Assembly (NCBI RefSeq): GCF_001277345.1
Contig: NZ_LIUT01000001.1
Coordinates: 3,150,430 to 3,214,429 of the forward strand
Direction: 5' to 3'
DNA from: Paenibacillus solani
GTDB lineage: Bacteria > Bacillota > Bacilli > Paenibacillales > Paenibacillaceae
DNA length: 64,000 bases
Shown here: positions 1 through 9,496 of the stretch, piece after piece
How positions within the stretch are numbered: position 1 is the stretch's first letter
Layout of the letters: each line of letters opens with the position of its first letter
Notes under the pieces: generated by a model
What the model was told of the DNA's origin: nothing
Databases searched by the model: none
The model's input: the letters and a program-made list of their open reading frames with translations, nothing else
Position numbers and translations under genes: made by a program

Positions 1-216
1 ATCCAGCATGGCAGCGGAATTATCCACGCCATCAATATCGATGCCCGCCTGCAGCAGCGGGATTAGCACTCTGCCCGACCCACAGCCCACTTCCAGCACT
101 TTCCCTTTCACGTCTTTCAGGCGCTCCTTATAATACTCCACGTCTCCAAATGAGAATCCTAGTGGCTTACTCAGATCATATACTTCCGTACATAGCTCTC
201 CGTACAAACTATACAT
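1..216 (-). CDS. Class I SAM-dependent methyltransferase, N-terminal part (runs off the window edge)
   Basis: The gene reads leftwards from an ATG at 214-216 and leaves the window at base 1, so only 72 codons are visible. They contain the glycine-rich SAM-binding motif I, VLEVGCGSGR (residues 40-49), followed by a motif II-like acidic stretch (GVDNS). GTGAGG lies about 8 nt before the ATG as ribosome binding site. The family transfers methyl groups from SAM; the substrate cannot be told from this fragment. The start is well supported, the specific function is not. Confidence 0.85.
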   Translation of the reverse strand, partial: MYSLYGELCTEVYDLSKPLGFSFGDVEYYKERLKDVKGKVLEVGCGSGRVLIPLLQAGIDIDGVDNSAAMLD

Positions 217-280
217 CGCGTTGACCTCACTTTTTTAAAAATATATTTTATTTCGTATCGAGCCGGCTGACATGATCACA

Positions 281-1210
281 TTACACTTCCCGTTTCTCAT
301 CCGGTCGATAGAGGATCCTTTGGTAGTCCCAATCTTTAGAATCCATATCGCCCAAGTACATTCGTTCATGTTCGGGTACACGTTCATATTTCTCTCTTAG
401 GTTCTCCCTGTAAAACTCGGTGGGAGTTTCTAAATATAAATAATATGCATCCCTGCATTCTTCGTGAGTGGATTTCTCCCCGTTCAATTTCTTATGGATG
501 TCGATGAGTTCTTTAAACTTCTCCTCAATCTCTGCCGCATACAACGGTTCAGATAACGTAACCTCGCCAAGTCCCAGAATGCGAATAGGAATATCGCCAT
601 CAAATCTTGTAAACAAAGTCCCGTCTTGAAACCAAGCACTTGCTTCATCAATATTACACTGGACTTCTTCAGGCAGGTTGTAGATCATGACTTGACCGTC
701 CTGATAAACATTCATATGAATCAAATAGTTCGCACCTTCGTATTTCATAAAAATGTGGAAACCGTCACCCTCCACCGTCTGATAGAACATTTCGCTTTTT
801 ACATAAAATTCAGTGGATTGAGGGGAGTGAGCCACTCTTCTGGCTTCCTGCTGCTCCTGTTCTCGTTCTGAAACTTCATATATATTCACGAATTCCGGAT
901 TCATCATACGAATGGTCTGACCAATGTGTTCATAGTAGCTGTCTTGATCAAATTTCCAGACCGCTTCCTTGACTTGGAACGAACCCAGGCTGTGAATTGA
1001 GAAATTTCGGCCAACCGGAACGATTGCTGTCAGCCAGTTTGAATCGATTTTGTTTCTTAAGCCTTTAAGGTCAACAAGCTCCCAGCAATTCGTCATCCCA
1101 TCTTCATAGATATCTACGTCAATATAAAAGTACTGCCCTCCGTTACAGATAACCCCCGGTATGGAAGTACCTTCAACGATTTTGGATCTTCGAATCTTCT
1201 TCACAAACAT
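281..1210 (-). CDS. Uncharacterised protein with two related halves
   Basis: I do not recognise this 309-residue protein. It has no signal peptide or membrane segment and is acidic. Its two halves resemble each other: the pattern YFYIDVDIYEDG then LGSFQVKEAVW in the first (about residues 25-85) recurs as NYLIHMNVYQDG then LGLGEVTLSEPLY in the second (about residues 160-225), suggesting an internal duplication of a beta-rich domain of about 75 residues. The C-terminal tail (YLYLETPTEFYRENLREKYE) is charged and probably helical. An ATG at 1208-1210 is preferred over the GTG one codon earlier; GGGAAGG is the only ribosome-binding candidate. It stands alone between a methyltransferase and a DinB-like gene. 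Confidence 0.75.
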   Translation of the reverse strand: MFVKKIRRSKIVEGTSIPGVICNGGQYFYIDVDIYEDGMTNCWELVDLKGLRNKIDSNWLTAIVPVGRNFSIHSLGSFQVKEAVWKFDQDSYYEHIGQTIRMMNPEFVNIYEVSEREQEQQEARRVAHSPQSTEFYVKSEMFYQTVEGDGFHIFMKYEGANYLIHMNVYQDGQVMIYNLPEEVQCNIDEASAWFQDGTLFTRFDGDIPIRILGLGEVTLSEPLYAAEIEEKFKELIDIHKKLNGEKSTHEECRDAYYLYLETPTEFYRENLREKYERVPEHERMYLGDMDSKDWDYQRILYRPDEKREV

Positions 1211-1378
1211 CACCTTCCCATTATTGCTAATCTAGATGATATTAATAGCTAACATTCTCGGGATATTTTGCTGTATTTATTTGTTGATCTTCCCATGTAT
1301 TATGTGAGCACTACTTACATCATATAAGAGAGCCGCAGGAAGAACCATACCATATATGTTTCATAAATATTCTCTACC

Positions 1379-1426
1379 TAAAAAGGACTCCCTGCCCCAT
1401 GAGAATCATGGTAGCAGGAAGTCCTT
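1379..1426 (-). terminator. Rho-independent terminator of an upstream minus-strand gene
   Basis: Arms AAGGACTCCCTGC (1383-1395) and GCAGGAAGTCCTT (1414-1426) pair with one mismatch; read on the minus strand the stem is followed by TTTTT. It sits directly downstream of the DinB-like gene. Confidence 0.75.
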
Positions 1427-1449
1427 GTTTAAAAGGATGCAGCTTGTAA

Positions 1450-1926
1450 TTACGCTCTTATAAAGGCAATGTAATCCGTTATTACCCCTTTGTGTCCCAA
1501 ATGCCGAAGCATGGTTGTGATATTACCTCTATGATATGTTCCATGATTTACGACCTGCTGGAGAATCTCTGAAATCGAATTCTGAAATGCCTCACCTGCA
1601 GTGTTGTGATAAGTCACAACCTTTCCCATATCATCAATCGAAGCTAAATATTCGCGGTGCCGGATTTGAAGCTGCCTCATGTAATGACGGGCCACTTCCA
1701 TATTCGCGAATGGTCTCGCAGTAAGCGGCGACGGACTTTCCTCCTTGATCCGGGCAAACCAAACTTCCTCCGCAGCCGCAAGGTGACCGAAGACTTCCGC
1801 GATAGAGTTGAAGCCCAGACTTACTTTTTGGAGAAACACGCCTTCCGGCAAAGATTGCATATGAATAAATACTCTTTCATTCGCCCAAATGCTATAGTCG
1901 TACATATGAAGAAACGGTTCGTTCAT
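1450..1926 (-). CDS. DinB-family metal-dependent protein (four-helix bundle)
   Basis: This 158-residue protein matches the DinB/YfiT-like fold of four helices carrying a divalent metal. The three expected histidines are visible: H48 (GHLAAAEEVW) and H128/H132 in the diagnostic NHGTYHRGN segment. Some family members are thiol S-transferases (bacillithiol-dependent in Bacillales) and some are DNA-damage induced; the specific activity here is unknown. I chose the ATG at 1924-1926 because GTGAGGAG lies about 8 nt before it; the longer frame would start at a GTG inside that ribosome binding site. It is a single-gene unit with its own terminator downstream. Confidence 0.85.
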   Translation of the reverse strand: MNEPFLHMYDYSIWANERVFIHMQSLPEGVFLQKVSLGFNSIAEVFGHLAAAEEVWFARIKEESPSPLTARPFANMEVARHYMRQLQIRHREYLASIDDMGKVVTYHNTAGEAFQNSISEILQQVVNHGTYHRGNITTMLRHLGHKGVITDYIAFIRA

Positions 1927-2181
1927 CCTACCACTCCTCACTTGGATTCCTTACTCGGAAAGCCTCGGGCTACCAGGTACGCCCCTCTGAGCCTTATCCT
2001 CACTAGAAAATCATACCACATTATTGAATAAAATGGGTCCCGGGATTACAACGAGATGAGAAGTCATGTTTCCCCGTAAATGAACCGGCAACAATAACCG
2101 GCGCCTGGGGCTAACTACATGGGTGCAGGAAGTGGCTTTGCCTGGGCAAGCTTTCGGAAAGTCGGTCAAGACCTTGCGATC

Positions 2182-4482
2182 CTAGCCTTCCACCCGCAAG
2201 CTCGCGACCTCTCCACTTGTCGAGTCGGGGCCGACCTGAATGCGAAACTCGCCTGGCTCCACTATCGGCTTCATGTCAAGGCCGATCAGTTCCAGCTGCT
2301 CGTTGCATATAGTGAATATCACTTCCTGCGTCTCCCCTGCCTTCAGGAACACTTTTTGGAACCCTTTCAGCGCCTTCTCCGGACGGGTAACGGATGCGGC
2401 CAGATCTGAGACATACAACTGAACGACCTCGGCGCCGTCCCGTGCCCCCGTATTGGTCACTCTGATCCGGGCCGTGGCTTCCCCGCCAATAGGAATGACA
2501 GCCGGTTCAATCTTCAAACCGTCATAGCGGAATTCCGTATAACTTAACCCGTAGCCAAACGGATATCGCGGCTCCAGATCCGTCTCCAGGTAACGCTTGC
2601 CCCGGGTCCGTCTGGCATTGTAATGGATCGGCAGCTGACCAACCTCCTTCGGAATGGACAGCGGCAGACGGCCGGACGGGTTAACATCGCCGAAGAGCAT
2701 GTCCGCGATTGCGCTGCCTCCCTCCTGTCCGGGATACCATGCTTCCACAATTGCCGGGATATGCTCATCGATCCACGGCTCCGTTATCGGCCGCCCATTG
2801 ATATAGACGACGACCACCGGTTTGCCAAGCTTATAGATCTCCTGCAGCAGATCCAACTGCGCACCCATCAGCGTCAGGGTCGAGCGGTCAATGCCTTCCC
2901 CGCATTCCATATCGCTCTCGGTATGCCCGGTCACGACCGAAGCACCCGTTCTAAGATCGATGGTGCCCTCTCCGAAATCCCGTGCGCTAGAGCCGCCAAG
3001 CACCATCACAATGACGTCAGCCTCAGCAGCGCAATCGAGCGCGTGAGGGAAGCCCTCGCGGGAATCGTCTTGAATGCGGCAGCCCGGCGCATACAAAACG
3101 CGGCTGTCCGCCGTATTTCCCAGCCGGCTGCGGATGCCCTCCAGCACTGTTATGATCTGCCCCGGTGGCTGAGGGGAGGTATAATCGCCAAGCTGATTGT
3201 ATGCTGCATGGGCATTGGGACCGATGACGGCAATCGTTCCGACATTCGGATCCAGAGGCAGCGTGTTTTCTTCGTTCTTGAGGAGCACGATTCCTTCAGC
3301 TGCTGCTTGATAGGCCAGTGCTACATGTCCCTTGCATCCTATGATTCGCTCCGCCCATGCCGGATCTGCATAAGGACGATCAAAGAGACCGAGCTTGAAC
3401 TTCAGTTCCAGCACGCGTCCGGCTGCCTTGCTCAGATCGTCTTCGGTGATCCGTCCCTGCTCCAGCGCTTGATGAAGATGCGTTTGGAACATGGTCCCGG
3501 ACATTTCCATGTCGACACCGGATTTTAACGCCTGAGCCGCGGCTTCCTCGCCCGAACCAGCCGTATTATGGCCGCTTGTCAGCATATGGATAGCGCCGCA
3601 GTCGGTGATGACAAAGCCGTCGAAGCCCCATTCCTCGCGAAGCACGTCCTGCAGCAGGTACCGATTAGAGGTGCAAGGCACTCCGTCAATCTCGTTATAG
3701 GCGGTCATGACGGACAGGGCTCCTGCTTCAACGGCCTTGCGGAACGGCAGCAGATCGACTTCATGAAGCTCCCGCATGCCTATATGAGCGGGTGCTCCGT
3801 TCCTCCCCCCTTCGGAAGCGCCGTAGCCTGCAAAATGTTTCAGCGTAGCCAGAAGGCTGTCATGCGAATCAAGGCTCTCGCCTTGGAGTCCCCGCACTGC
3901 AGCAACCGCAAATTCGGCTACCAAATGGGGGTCTTCACCGAAGGTTTCTTCGGTGCGGCCCCAGCGGGGATCCCTTACCACATCCAGCACCGGCGAATAG
4001 GTTGCCGCTCCCCCTTGTGCCCTGGTCTCGGCAGCAACAGCTCGGCTCATGCTTTGGAACAGCTCCGTGTTCCAGGTGCTTCCGATCGTGAGCGGAACCG
4101 GAAATACCGTCGCTCCGATCGCCATATGTCCGTGGGAGCATTCCTCTCCGAACAGAATCGGAATCCCGAGCCGGGAATGCTCAATGGCATATCGCTGAAT
4201 CTCATTGACCGCTTCGGCCCCTTCCCGGGGAGACAACCCGTTCGCAAGCGTCACACCCGTCCAAGGATCGGCACGCAGCGTACCGTACAAAGAGCCAATC
4301 CCTCCCTCCATCAGCTGCGACTTGAATTCTTCTGTAATCCGAATCGTACCATCGTCATTTCTTGTATAAGCTTTCCAGCCGAACGGCTGGATCAGCTGAC
4401 CTATTTTCTCTTCTGCCGTCATCCGTTCCAGCAAGTCCTCGACTCGCTCCGAAACGGGGAGTGATGCATCTTTGTAATCCAT
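2182..4482 (-). CDS. Glycoside hydrolase family 3 (beta-glucosidase/beta-xylosidase type)
   Basis: A 766-residue GH3 enzyme, without signal peptide and therefore probably cytoplasmic. It has the N-terminal (beta/alpha)8 domain with LKHFAGYGASEGGRN (214-228) and the nucleophile region GFVITDCGAI, with Asp294 as the likely nucleophile. The alpha/beta sandwich domain follows (VIVMVLGGSSARDFGEGT), and a C-terminal fibronectin III-like domain (TNTGARDGAEVVQLYV). These enzymes retain configuration while removing terminal beta-linked glucose, xylose or similar sugars. The ATG at 4480-4482 is preceded by GGAAGG at 8 nt; an upstream in-frame extension of 21 codons lacks a good ribosome binding site. 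It is the last gene of the minus-strand glycan operon or a separate unit after the inverted repeat at 4590-4629. The exact substrate is inferred only. Confidence 0.93.
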   Translation of the reverse strand: MDYKDASLPVSERVEDLLERMTAEEKIGQLIQPFGWKAYTRNDDGTIRITEEFKSQLMEGGIGSLYGTLRADPWTGVTLANGLSPREGAEAVNEIQRYAIEHSRLGIPILFGEECSHGHMAIGATVFPVPLTIGSTWNTELFQSMSRAVAAETRAQGGAATYSPVLDVVRDPRWGRTEETFGEDPHLVAEFAVAAVRGLQGESLDSHDSLLATLKHFAGYGASEGGRNGAPAHIGMRELHEVDLLPFRKAVEAGALSVMTAYNEIDGVPCTSNRYLLQDVLREEWGFDGFVITDCGAIHMLTSGHNTAGSGEEAAAQALKSGVDMEMSGTMFQTHLHQALEQGRITEDDLSKAAGRVLELKFKLGLFDRPYADPAWAERIIGCKGHVALAYQAAAEGIVLLKNEENTLPLDPNVGTIAVIGPNAHAAYNQLGDYTSPQPPGQIITVLEGIRSRLGNTADSRVLYAPGCRIQDDSREGFPHALDCAAEADVIVMVLGGSSARDFGEGTIDLRTGASVVTGHTESDMECGEGIDRSTLTLMGAQLDLLQEIYKLGKPVVVVYINGRPITEPWIDEHIPAIVEAWYPGQEGGSAIADMLFGDVNPSGRLPLSIPKEVGQLPIHYNARRTRGKRYLETDLEPRYPFGYGLSYTEFRYDGLKIEPAVIPIGGEATARIRVTNTGARDGAEVVQLYVSDLAASVTRPEKALKGFQKVFLKAGETQEVIFTICNEQLELIGLDMKPIVEPGEFRIQVGPDSTSGEVASLRVEG

Positions 4483-4589
4483 GGTACACCCTTCCTTTTT
4501 CCGTTTGATTGTTCGAATGATTACGTTCATTTCCATCCGATTCAATGCCCGCCGCTACACAAACCCAACGGTTATTCCCCATTTGAAGA

Positions 4590-4629
4590 AGAGGCTCTCC
4601 GGTACGATTCAATCAGCCGGAGAGCCTCT
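4590..4629 (-). terminator. 13-bp perfect inverted repeat, terminator or attenuator between two glycosidase genes
   Basis: AGAGGCTCTCCGG (4590-4602) and CCGGAGAGCCTCT (4617-4629) are perfectly complementary with a 14-nt loop. The following T run is weak on both strands (TCTTCTTC on minus), so it may only partly separate the GH3 gene from the upstream glycosidase gene. Confidence 0.55.
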
Positions 4630-4737
4630 ATATGTGTTCCTGCAGAAGGATCGCTTTACGCCTTGAGTACCCTGGTCATCCTCAAGCGAATACGCATCTT
4701 ACCTTTTAAGGGCGAAAGCACTTCAAGATTTAGAAGG

Positions 4738-7700
4738 TTAGCTCTGCAAGATGCAAACTTCCTCCGGCCGGTATATCGTCCGCACACTTCCCCCCGCGTC
4801 GGTCGTGAACATCACGGTACGTTCCCGTTCCAACCCGAAGGAATAGACCGTCCCTGAAATAGGGTCCTTTACTTCAATTTCTGCGTTTGCCCCATACTCG
4901 GAGACGAAGACATAGAAGCTTCCTTGTCCAAACGACAGCTTGCGTCCATAAATCCCCGGGAGCTCGCCTCCCTTCAGCCATTCCAGCTCAGGTGATACGG
5001 CTGCGGTGCGAATGGCTTCAGCGTATAGCGCCTCAATCGGCTCCCAACGCTCGTTCAATTCGACCGGGAGCGGGCACCAGATGAATCGTCCTGAACCCAA
5101 GGTTACCGTAATCGGCTCTAGCGGCCCATCCAACCGACTCGCTGGACGATCCACCGCGAGCGCGTTGATCTTCCGCTCACCGTACGAAACGGAATAATGC
5201 GCTCCCGCCAGCTCCAGCATTTCTTCCCGGAGAACGTTAGCATGGACGGTTTCCCCAATCTCCTGCTGCAGACGATCGGATACCTGTCCCCAATACGCAT
5301 CGGTGCGCAGCGGGCCTGTCCACAGGACGGTACTTCCTTCTCTTGCCAGCTCGAGGAGCTGCGCGAACGCCACATCGTCAAAATTGTGCGCGCTTGGCAC
5401 GATGATCAGCTTGGCTGGATAGCGCTTCAGGTCCTCCAGCTGGTATTCGCCGATGCCGCGCGGATGGACGTTCATGCCGAACGTCAGCGTGCGTATGGCC
5501 CTTGTTGTAGCTTCGTACGCCAGCTTGCGGCTGGAAAAATCATTCGAATACGGGAATACGACGGCAATGTCCTCCAGCTGCCGTTCATTGTCGAACAGAC
5601 CAGCCGCTTCCTTCATGAAGCCGCCGAAGTCATAAGACACATCAGCCTCGGGCTTCTGCGTTCCATCAGCCCGCAGCGCTCCGATGTTGGATTCGTTGGC
5701 ATTGTCCATAAAATAATTTATATTCCAAATCCACTGAACTGCCCCGGCGCCTCCTGTCGAAAACGCGTAAGCATACTTGCGCTCCAGAATGTTGCGCAGC
5801 TCTTCCTCCGTTCGCTTGGCAATCCCGTCCGGACGCTGAACGTGCATAATGCCGGTCTCTTGGATCAGATTCGGCTTATCCGGTGTTTTCGTGAAGATGC
5901 TATCCCAAGCCAGATGATCGTTCTGCCACCAGGAATGGACCGTCGTGTAATCGACGACAGGACCGTAGAATGACGGCGATGGACGCTGAGAGCAGATCCC
6001 CTCATCCTGCCCGACCGTTACCAGCTGGCGAGGGTCTGAGCGGCGTATGGTCCCGATGAGCTCGGATGCCCAGCGATTATGCATGTCCATCGTGAACAGC
6101 GTGAAATCCACCCATGGTCCCCATTTCTTCGGCTGCAGCACGCTGTTAAACAGCTTGTCGTCCGGATTCGGCGCTGGCGCCGAGTCGAACGACGGAAGCT
6201 CGCCTGGCGTCATGTTCCAGCGCTCCTGCAGAAGTTCAATATCACCTGAATAACGCTCAGTGAGCCACTCGGCCCAGGCCTGACGCTCAAAGCGGTCCCC
6301 TACCGTCACCGGCCCTTCGAAGATTCGCTTCGGATCGAACAGAGAGGGCTCATTGATCAGGTCCCAATGCACATTGGTTGTCCCTCGGTGACGAGTTACG
6401 ATAGAAGAGATAAAGCGCTTCTGCGCCTCCACCGAACGCGGATCCAAGTACGGATTCACGCCTTCCCATGCTTCTGGGGCAAACGAGAAGAACGTGAATG
6501 TCACTTCCAGCTCATGCCGCTTGGCGGTTAGGACAAAGGCATCGATCGCCCGCATCACGTCTTCGACGGCATGGCCATCGGCAAACATAATCATCCGGTA
6601 GCCTGTCCATATGCCCGTCCGAATCAAATTGATCCCTGCCCGCTTCATCTCGGCCATATCCGCGTCCCACCGCTGCACGTTTGGCAGATGGAGAAACTTC
6701 CGCGCTACGTCGGAGGTCATGTAGGTCATGCCCACGATGGGAACCGTCCGCCCTTCGCGGCGGAAGTAATCGCGTCCGCATTCCAGCCTTTCTCCGGTTT
6801 GCAGCAGAGAACGGTCAACGCCCCAGACCGCCTGGGTCAGGCAGCGGTGTTCTCCAGATTCGGACACGGCTTCGCAAACGATACGGTACAGCCCCGCTTC
6901 CAACCGTACAGGCACCGACAAACGAATCTGCTGCAAATCCCGCTGATCCATGTCGGCATCCGTTGCCGCATGTCCGGTCCAGACGGCCTCCCCGTTGTCC
7001 ACTTTTATAACGCGAACCGCAAAATTCCATCTCCGCTCCGGAACAGACGTCCGCGACAGGGCCTGCAGCTGAATCGTTAACCGCAGCTGTTCACCTGGCT
7101 CGTAGGAGGCATAGTTCGGTTTCAGCCAGAGCTCCGTAACGCCCGCACCAGCATATTCAGCCAGCTCCTGCAGGACGTCAAGCCCGCCCGTCTCCCAGAA
7201 TGAGGCAATAAGCTGCTGGTTGAGCAGTATCCAGCGACCGCCGGCATAATCGCCTTTGTGCTGCTCCAGCATCACGACCGGTGCAGACCTCTCGCGTTGA
7301 TGTTGGTCTATTCCCGTCAGCAGCGGCGAAATGACAGCATCCATCGGACCGCACGCGCCCATCTCGGACGGAATGTCGCTCGCTTTGGTCGGATGCAGCG
7401 TCAAGCCCCAGGTAGGTTCGATGCCGAACAACGCCTCGCGCCCTTGGAGAATCGGATATTCGGCAGATGCCTTCAGCTCACGGACTCGTGACACATCAAC
7501 TGCCAGAGCATCATGAATATCCATTCGCTGATGATAGGCCAACTGCTCGCGTTCGGCATGCCAGGCTCCATTTACCTCCCGGACTGGCCTGCGGAATGGC
7601 ACGCCTCCGGCATGCACCAGGCCACCGCCAGCCTTCAGATGGGCTTCGATGGCCGTCCATGCCGCTTTTGGAAAGTACGCGCCGTGAAGATGGATCAGAA

Positions 7701-7845
7701 CATCCCAACCGCCTTCCGCCAACCGCTCGGCCAAATCCGCAGCACCAGCGACCTCCGCCCATACGCGCAGACGTTCCATTGCCTTCGCAGTCGGGCGTTC
7801 ACCTTCATAAGGAAAATGTTCATCATAAAACAATAGTGTTTTCAT
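4738..7845 (-). CDS. Large clan GH-A glycoside hydrolase (beta-galactosidase/GH42-like architecture)
   Basis: A 1035-residue, probably cytoplasmic enzyme. Residues 1-235 resemble a glutamine-amidotransferase-like beta/alpha region, 240-345 a beta-sandwich, and 355-710 a TIM barrel. Barrel motifs fit a retaining clan GH-A enzyme: acid/base Glu499 in WDLINEPSLF and probable nucleophile Glu663 in NLIQETGIM. After the barrel comes a second amidotransferase-like domain (VVFPYSNDF, KLIIVPSAHNF), as in the trimerisation domain of GH42 beta-galactosidases, then a small beta domain. The ATG has AAAGGAGT upstream and lies 3 nt after the TAG of the fucosidase gene, so the two are translationally coupled. 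GH42 or a related unnamed family is the best guess; the substrate is probably a beta-galactoside or similar. Confidence 0.85.
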   Translation of the reverse strand: MKTLLFYDEHFPYEGERPTAKAMERLRVWAEVAGAADLAERLAEGGWDVLIHLHGAYFPKAAWTAIEAHLKAGGGLVHAGGVPFRRPVREVNGAWHAEREQLAYHQRMDIHDALAVDVSRVRELKASAEYPILQGREALFGIEPTWGLTLHPTKASDIPSEMGACGPMDAVISPLLTGIDQHQRERSAPVVMLEQHKGDYAGGRWILLNQQLIASFWETGGLDVLQELAEYAGAGVTELWLKPNYASYEPGEQLRLTIQLQALSRTSVPERRWNFAVRVIKVDNGEAVWTGHAATDADMDQRDLQQIRLSVPVRLEAGLYRIVCEAVSESGEHRCLTQAVWGVDRSLLQTGERLECGRDYFRREGRTVPIVGMTYMTSDVARKFLHLPNVQRWDADMAEMKRAGINLIRTGIWTGYRMIMFADGHAVEDVMRAIDAFVLTAKRHELEVTFTFFSFAPEAWEGVNPYLDPRSVEAQKRFISSIVTRHRGTTNVHWDLINEPSLFDPKRIFEGPVTVGDRFERQAWAEWLTERYSGDIELLQERWNMTPGELPSFDSAPAPNPDDKLFNSVLQPKKWGPWVDFTLFTMDMHNRWASELIGTIRRSDPRQLVTVGQDEGICSQRPSPSFYGPVVDYTTVHSWWQNDHLAWDSIFTKTPDKPNLIQETGIMHVQRPDGIAKRTEEELRNILERKYAYAFSTGGAGAVQWIWNINYFMDNANESNIGALRADGTQKPEADVSYDFGGFMKEAAGLFDNERQLEDIAVVFPYSNDFSSRKLAYEATTRAIRTLTFGMNVHPRGIGEYQLEDLKRYPAKLIIVPSAHNFDDVAFAQLLELAREGSTVLWTGPLRTDAYWGQVSDRLQQEIGETVHANVLREEMLELAGAHYSVSYGERKINALAVDRPASRLDGPLEPITVTLGSGRFIWCPLPVELNERWEPIEALYAEAIRTAAVSPELEWLKGGELPGIYGRKLSFGQGSFYVFVSEYGANAEIEVKDPISGTVYSFGLERERTVMFTTDAGGSVRTIYRPEEVCILQS

Positions 7846-7848
7846 ACT

Positions 7849-9222
7849 CTACTCCTTTCCCGTTCGTGGTTTACCGTCAACGTACACGGACGTTCCACGG
7901 CTCCTTGCCCAATCTGCAATGCGGGAGGGATCACCGGTCCAAAGGCGTTCCTGTCCCCATTGATTAGTCTCCGGCCGGCTCTCACACTCGATGCGGATGA
8001 CCGGGAACAGCTCGGTCGGTCGTTCCCGCGGCAGCCCCTCGATCCACAGGACATCATCCTCCTGGCGGAACGGAAGCTCCTGTCCTGTCGTCAGCAGGGT
8101 CACCCGAACCACAGGTGTGACCAGATCCGACAGCCTCAGCACCGGCCTCCCATCCCAGAAACGAATGATAAGATACAGCTGATTGTCTTTCATCGTCTGC
8201 CGCCCATAGGTAATAAACTCCGTGAGGTTGCCTCCGTCCGAACCGTAAATGGCCTCTCCGTGGACATCTAGCCATTCGCCGATCTTCAGCGCTCGCTCCA
8301 CAAACTCTGGCGGCAGCTGACCGTCCGGCTGCGGCCCGACATTAAGCAGCAAATTCCCGCCCACGGTACCGCCCTTCTCCGCGCATTCGCATAGCATGTC
8401 GAGGAGGACGTCGGCAGGGCGCCATCGTTCGCCGTTTGTATATCCCCACAGCCGCCACGTTGCTACCTGGCTGGATTCCCACAAGCGCTTCTGATCCGGG
8501 ACGATGACATGCTCCGGCGAGCCGAAATCGCCAAGCACCTCGGAATCTCCCGATCCGCCGCCGCCATCTGCGTGCAGCTTCTCCTCCTCAGACAGTCCAA
8601 GACGGTTGTTGACCAGAATATCCGGCTGAATCGATTTCATCCGCTCTACCAGCTTGATGCTGTCCAGATCCTCCGCGGTTCGCGGCCAGACTCCATCAAA
8701 AAAGAAATGATCGATGCGTCCGTATTTCGTGATCAGCTCCTCCACCTGGGCATGCAAATAGCGTTTCATATCATCCCAGCCCTCCGGGTCCTTCTCCGGC
8801 CCGTCGAAATAAGCCGGAATGCGCCAATCGATCCAGGAATAATATAAGCCGACCCGAAGACCCTGAGCCCTGAATGCATCGGTAAATTCGCGTACCAGAT
8901 CCCGGCCGGGCGCCTGCTTCGCGCTTGAATAATCCGTTGTTGCCGTATCCCATAAGCAATATCCGTCATGATGTCTTGTCGTCAAGCAGGCATATTTCAT
9001 ACCTGCCTTGCGCGCTGTGTATGCCCACAGCTCGGCGTCAAAGAACACCGGATTCCACTCGCAGGCATGTCGCGCATATTTTTTCTGGTCCAAATGCTCC
9101 CGGAACAGAACCTGTTCGCCTCGCCCGTATTGGGCATAGGGACCGAAATGAATAAACATGCCGTACCGGCTTTCCGTAAACCATTGCCATCCTTCTCGAA
9201 TGGTTTGTTCTTGTTTGGTCAT
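7849..9222 (-). CDS. Alpha-L-fucosidase, glycoside hydrolase family 29
   Basis: A 457-residue GH29 enzyme without signal peptide. The N-terminus (WFTESRYGMFIHFGPYAQYG) and LTTRHHDGYCLWDT carry the histidines that bind fucose in the family; Asp176 in DHFFFDGVWP is the expected nucleophile. A C-terminal beta-sandwich (about 360-450) is short but present. GH29 enzymes release terminal alpha-L-fucose with retention. AAGGAGG precedes the ATG. It is the first gene of the operon with the GH-A enzyme, coupled by a 3-nt spacing, and shares the neighbourhood with an oligosaccharide ABC importer, so a fucosylated oligosaccharide taken up intact is the likely substrate (inference). Confidence 0.93.
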   Translation of the reverse strand: MTKQEQTIREGWQWFTESRYGMFIHFGPYAQYGRGEQVLFREHLDQKKYARHACEWNPVFFDAELWAYTARKAGMKYACLTTRHHDGYCLWDTATTDYSSAKQAPGRDLVREFTDAFRAQGLRVGLYYSWIDWRIPAYFDGPEKDPEGWDDMKRYLHAQVEELITKYGRIDHFFFDGVWPRTAEDLDSIKLVERMKSIQPDILVNNRLGLSEEEKLHADGGGGSGDSEVLGDFGSPEHVIVPDQKRLWESSQVATWRLWGYTNGERWRPADVLLDMLCECAEKGGTVGGNLLLNVGPQPDGQLPPEFVERALKIGEWLDVHGEAIYGSDGGNLTEFITYGRQTMKDNQLYLIIRFWDGRPVLRLSDLVTPVVRVTLLTTGQELPFRQEDDVLWIEGLPRERPTELFPVIRIECESRPETNQWGQERLWTGDPSRIADWARSRGTSVYVDGKPRTGKE

Positions 9223-9410
9223 GAACTGCGTCCTCCTTATGCTGCACCGCTCTTTTAGATGTGGTCATGCTTGATCGTGGTTATCATTGTTGTCCTACGA
9301 GATGCATTAACGCTTCCTATGTCCTTTACTCTAGCCCGGGTGTCCCTGTCTTGAACACTTTACTTTTGAGAGAAAACTTTAATTTCAGTCAATATCGAAA
9401 TATTGAAGGC

Positions 9411-9458
9411 AAAAAAAAAGCAACCCCTCTCCGGCCCTGAAGCCAGGTAAGGGATTGC
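9411..9458 (-). terminator. Rho-independent terminator after the solute-binding protein gene
   Basis: On the minus strand a stem built from GCAATCCCTT (9449-9458) and GAGGGGTTGC is followed directly by nine T residues. It lies just downstream of the lipoprotein gene and separates it from the fucosidase operon. Confidence 0.85.
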
Positions 9459-9496
9459 CTGTTCCAAAATGTTTCGTATCACTTAAGGCGCAGCGC

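Noticed and set aside
2623..4464. Long open frames on the plus strand opposite the GH3 gene (about 300 codons each)
   Set aside because: They mirror the minus-strand coding frame of a GC-rich gene, have no ribosome binding sites, and their products look like no protein family.
5197..7080. Plus-strand open frames opposite the large glycosidase and the fucosidase
   Set aside because: Antisense shadows of well-supported enzymes whose active-site motifs are all on the minus strand.
9223..9410. cre site before the fucosidase operon
   Set aside because: The best match (around GGAAGCGTTAATG) misses three conserved positions.
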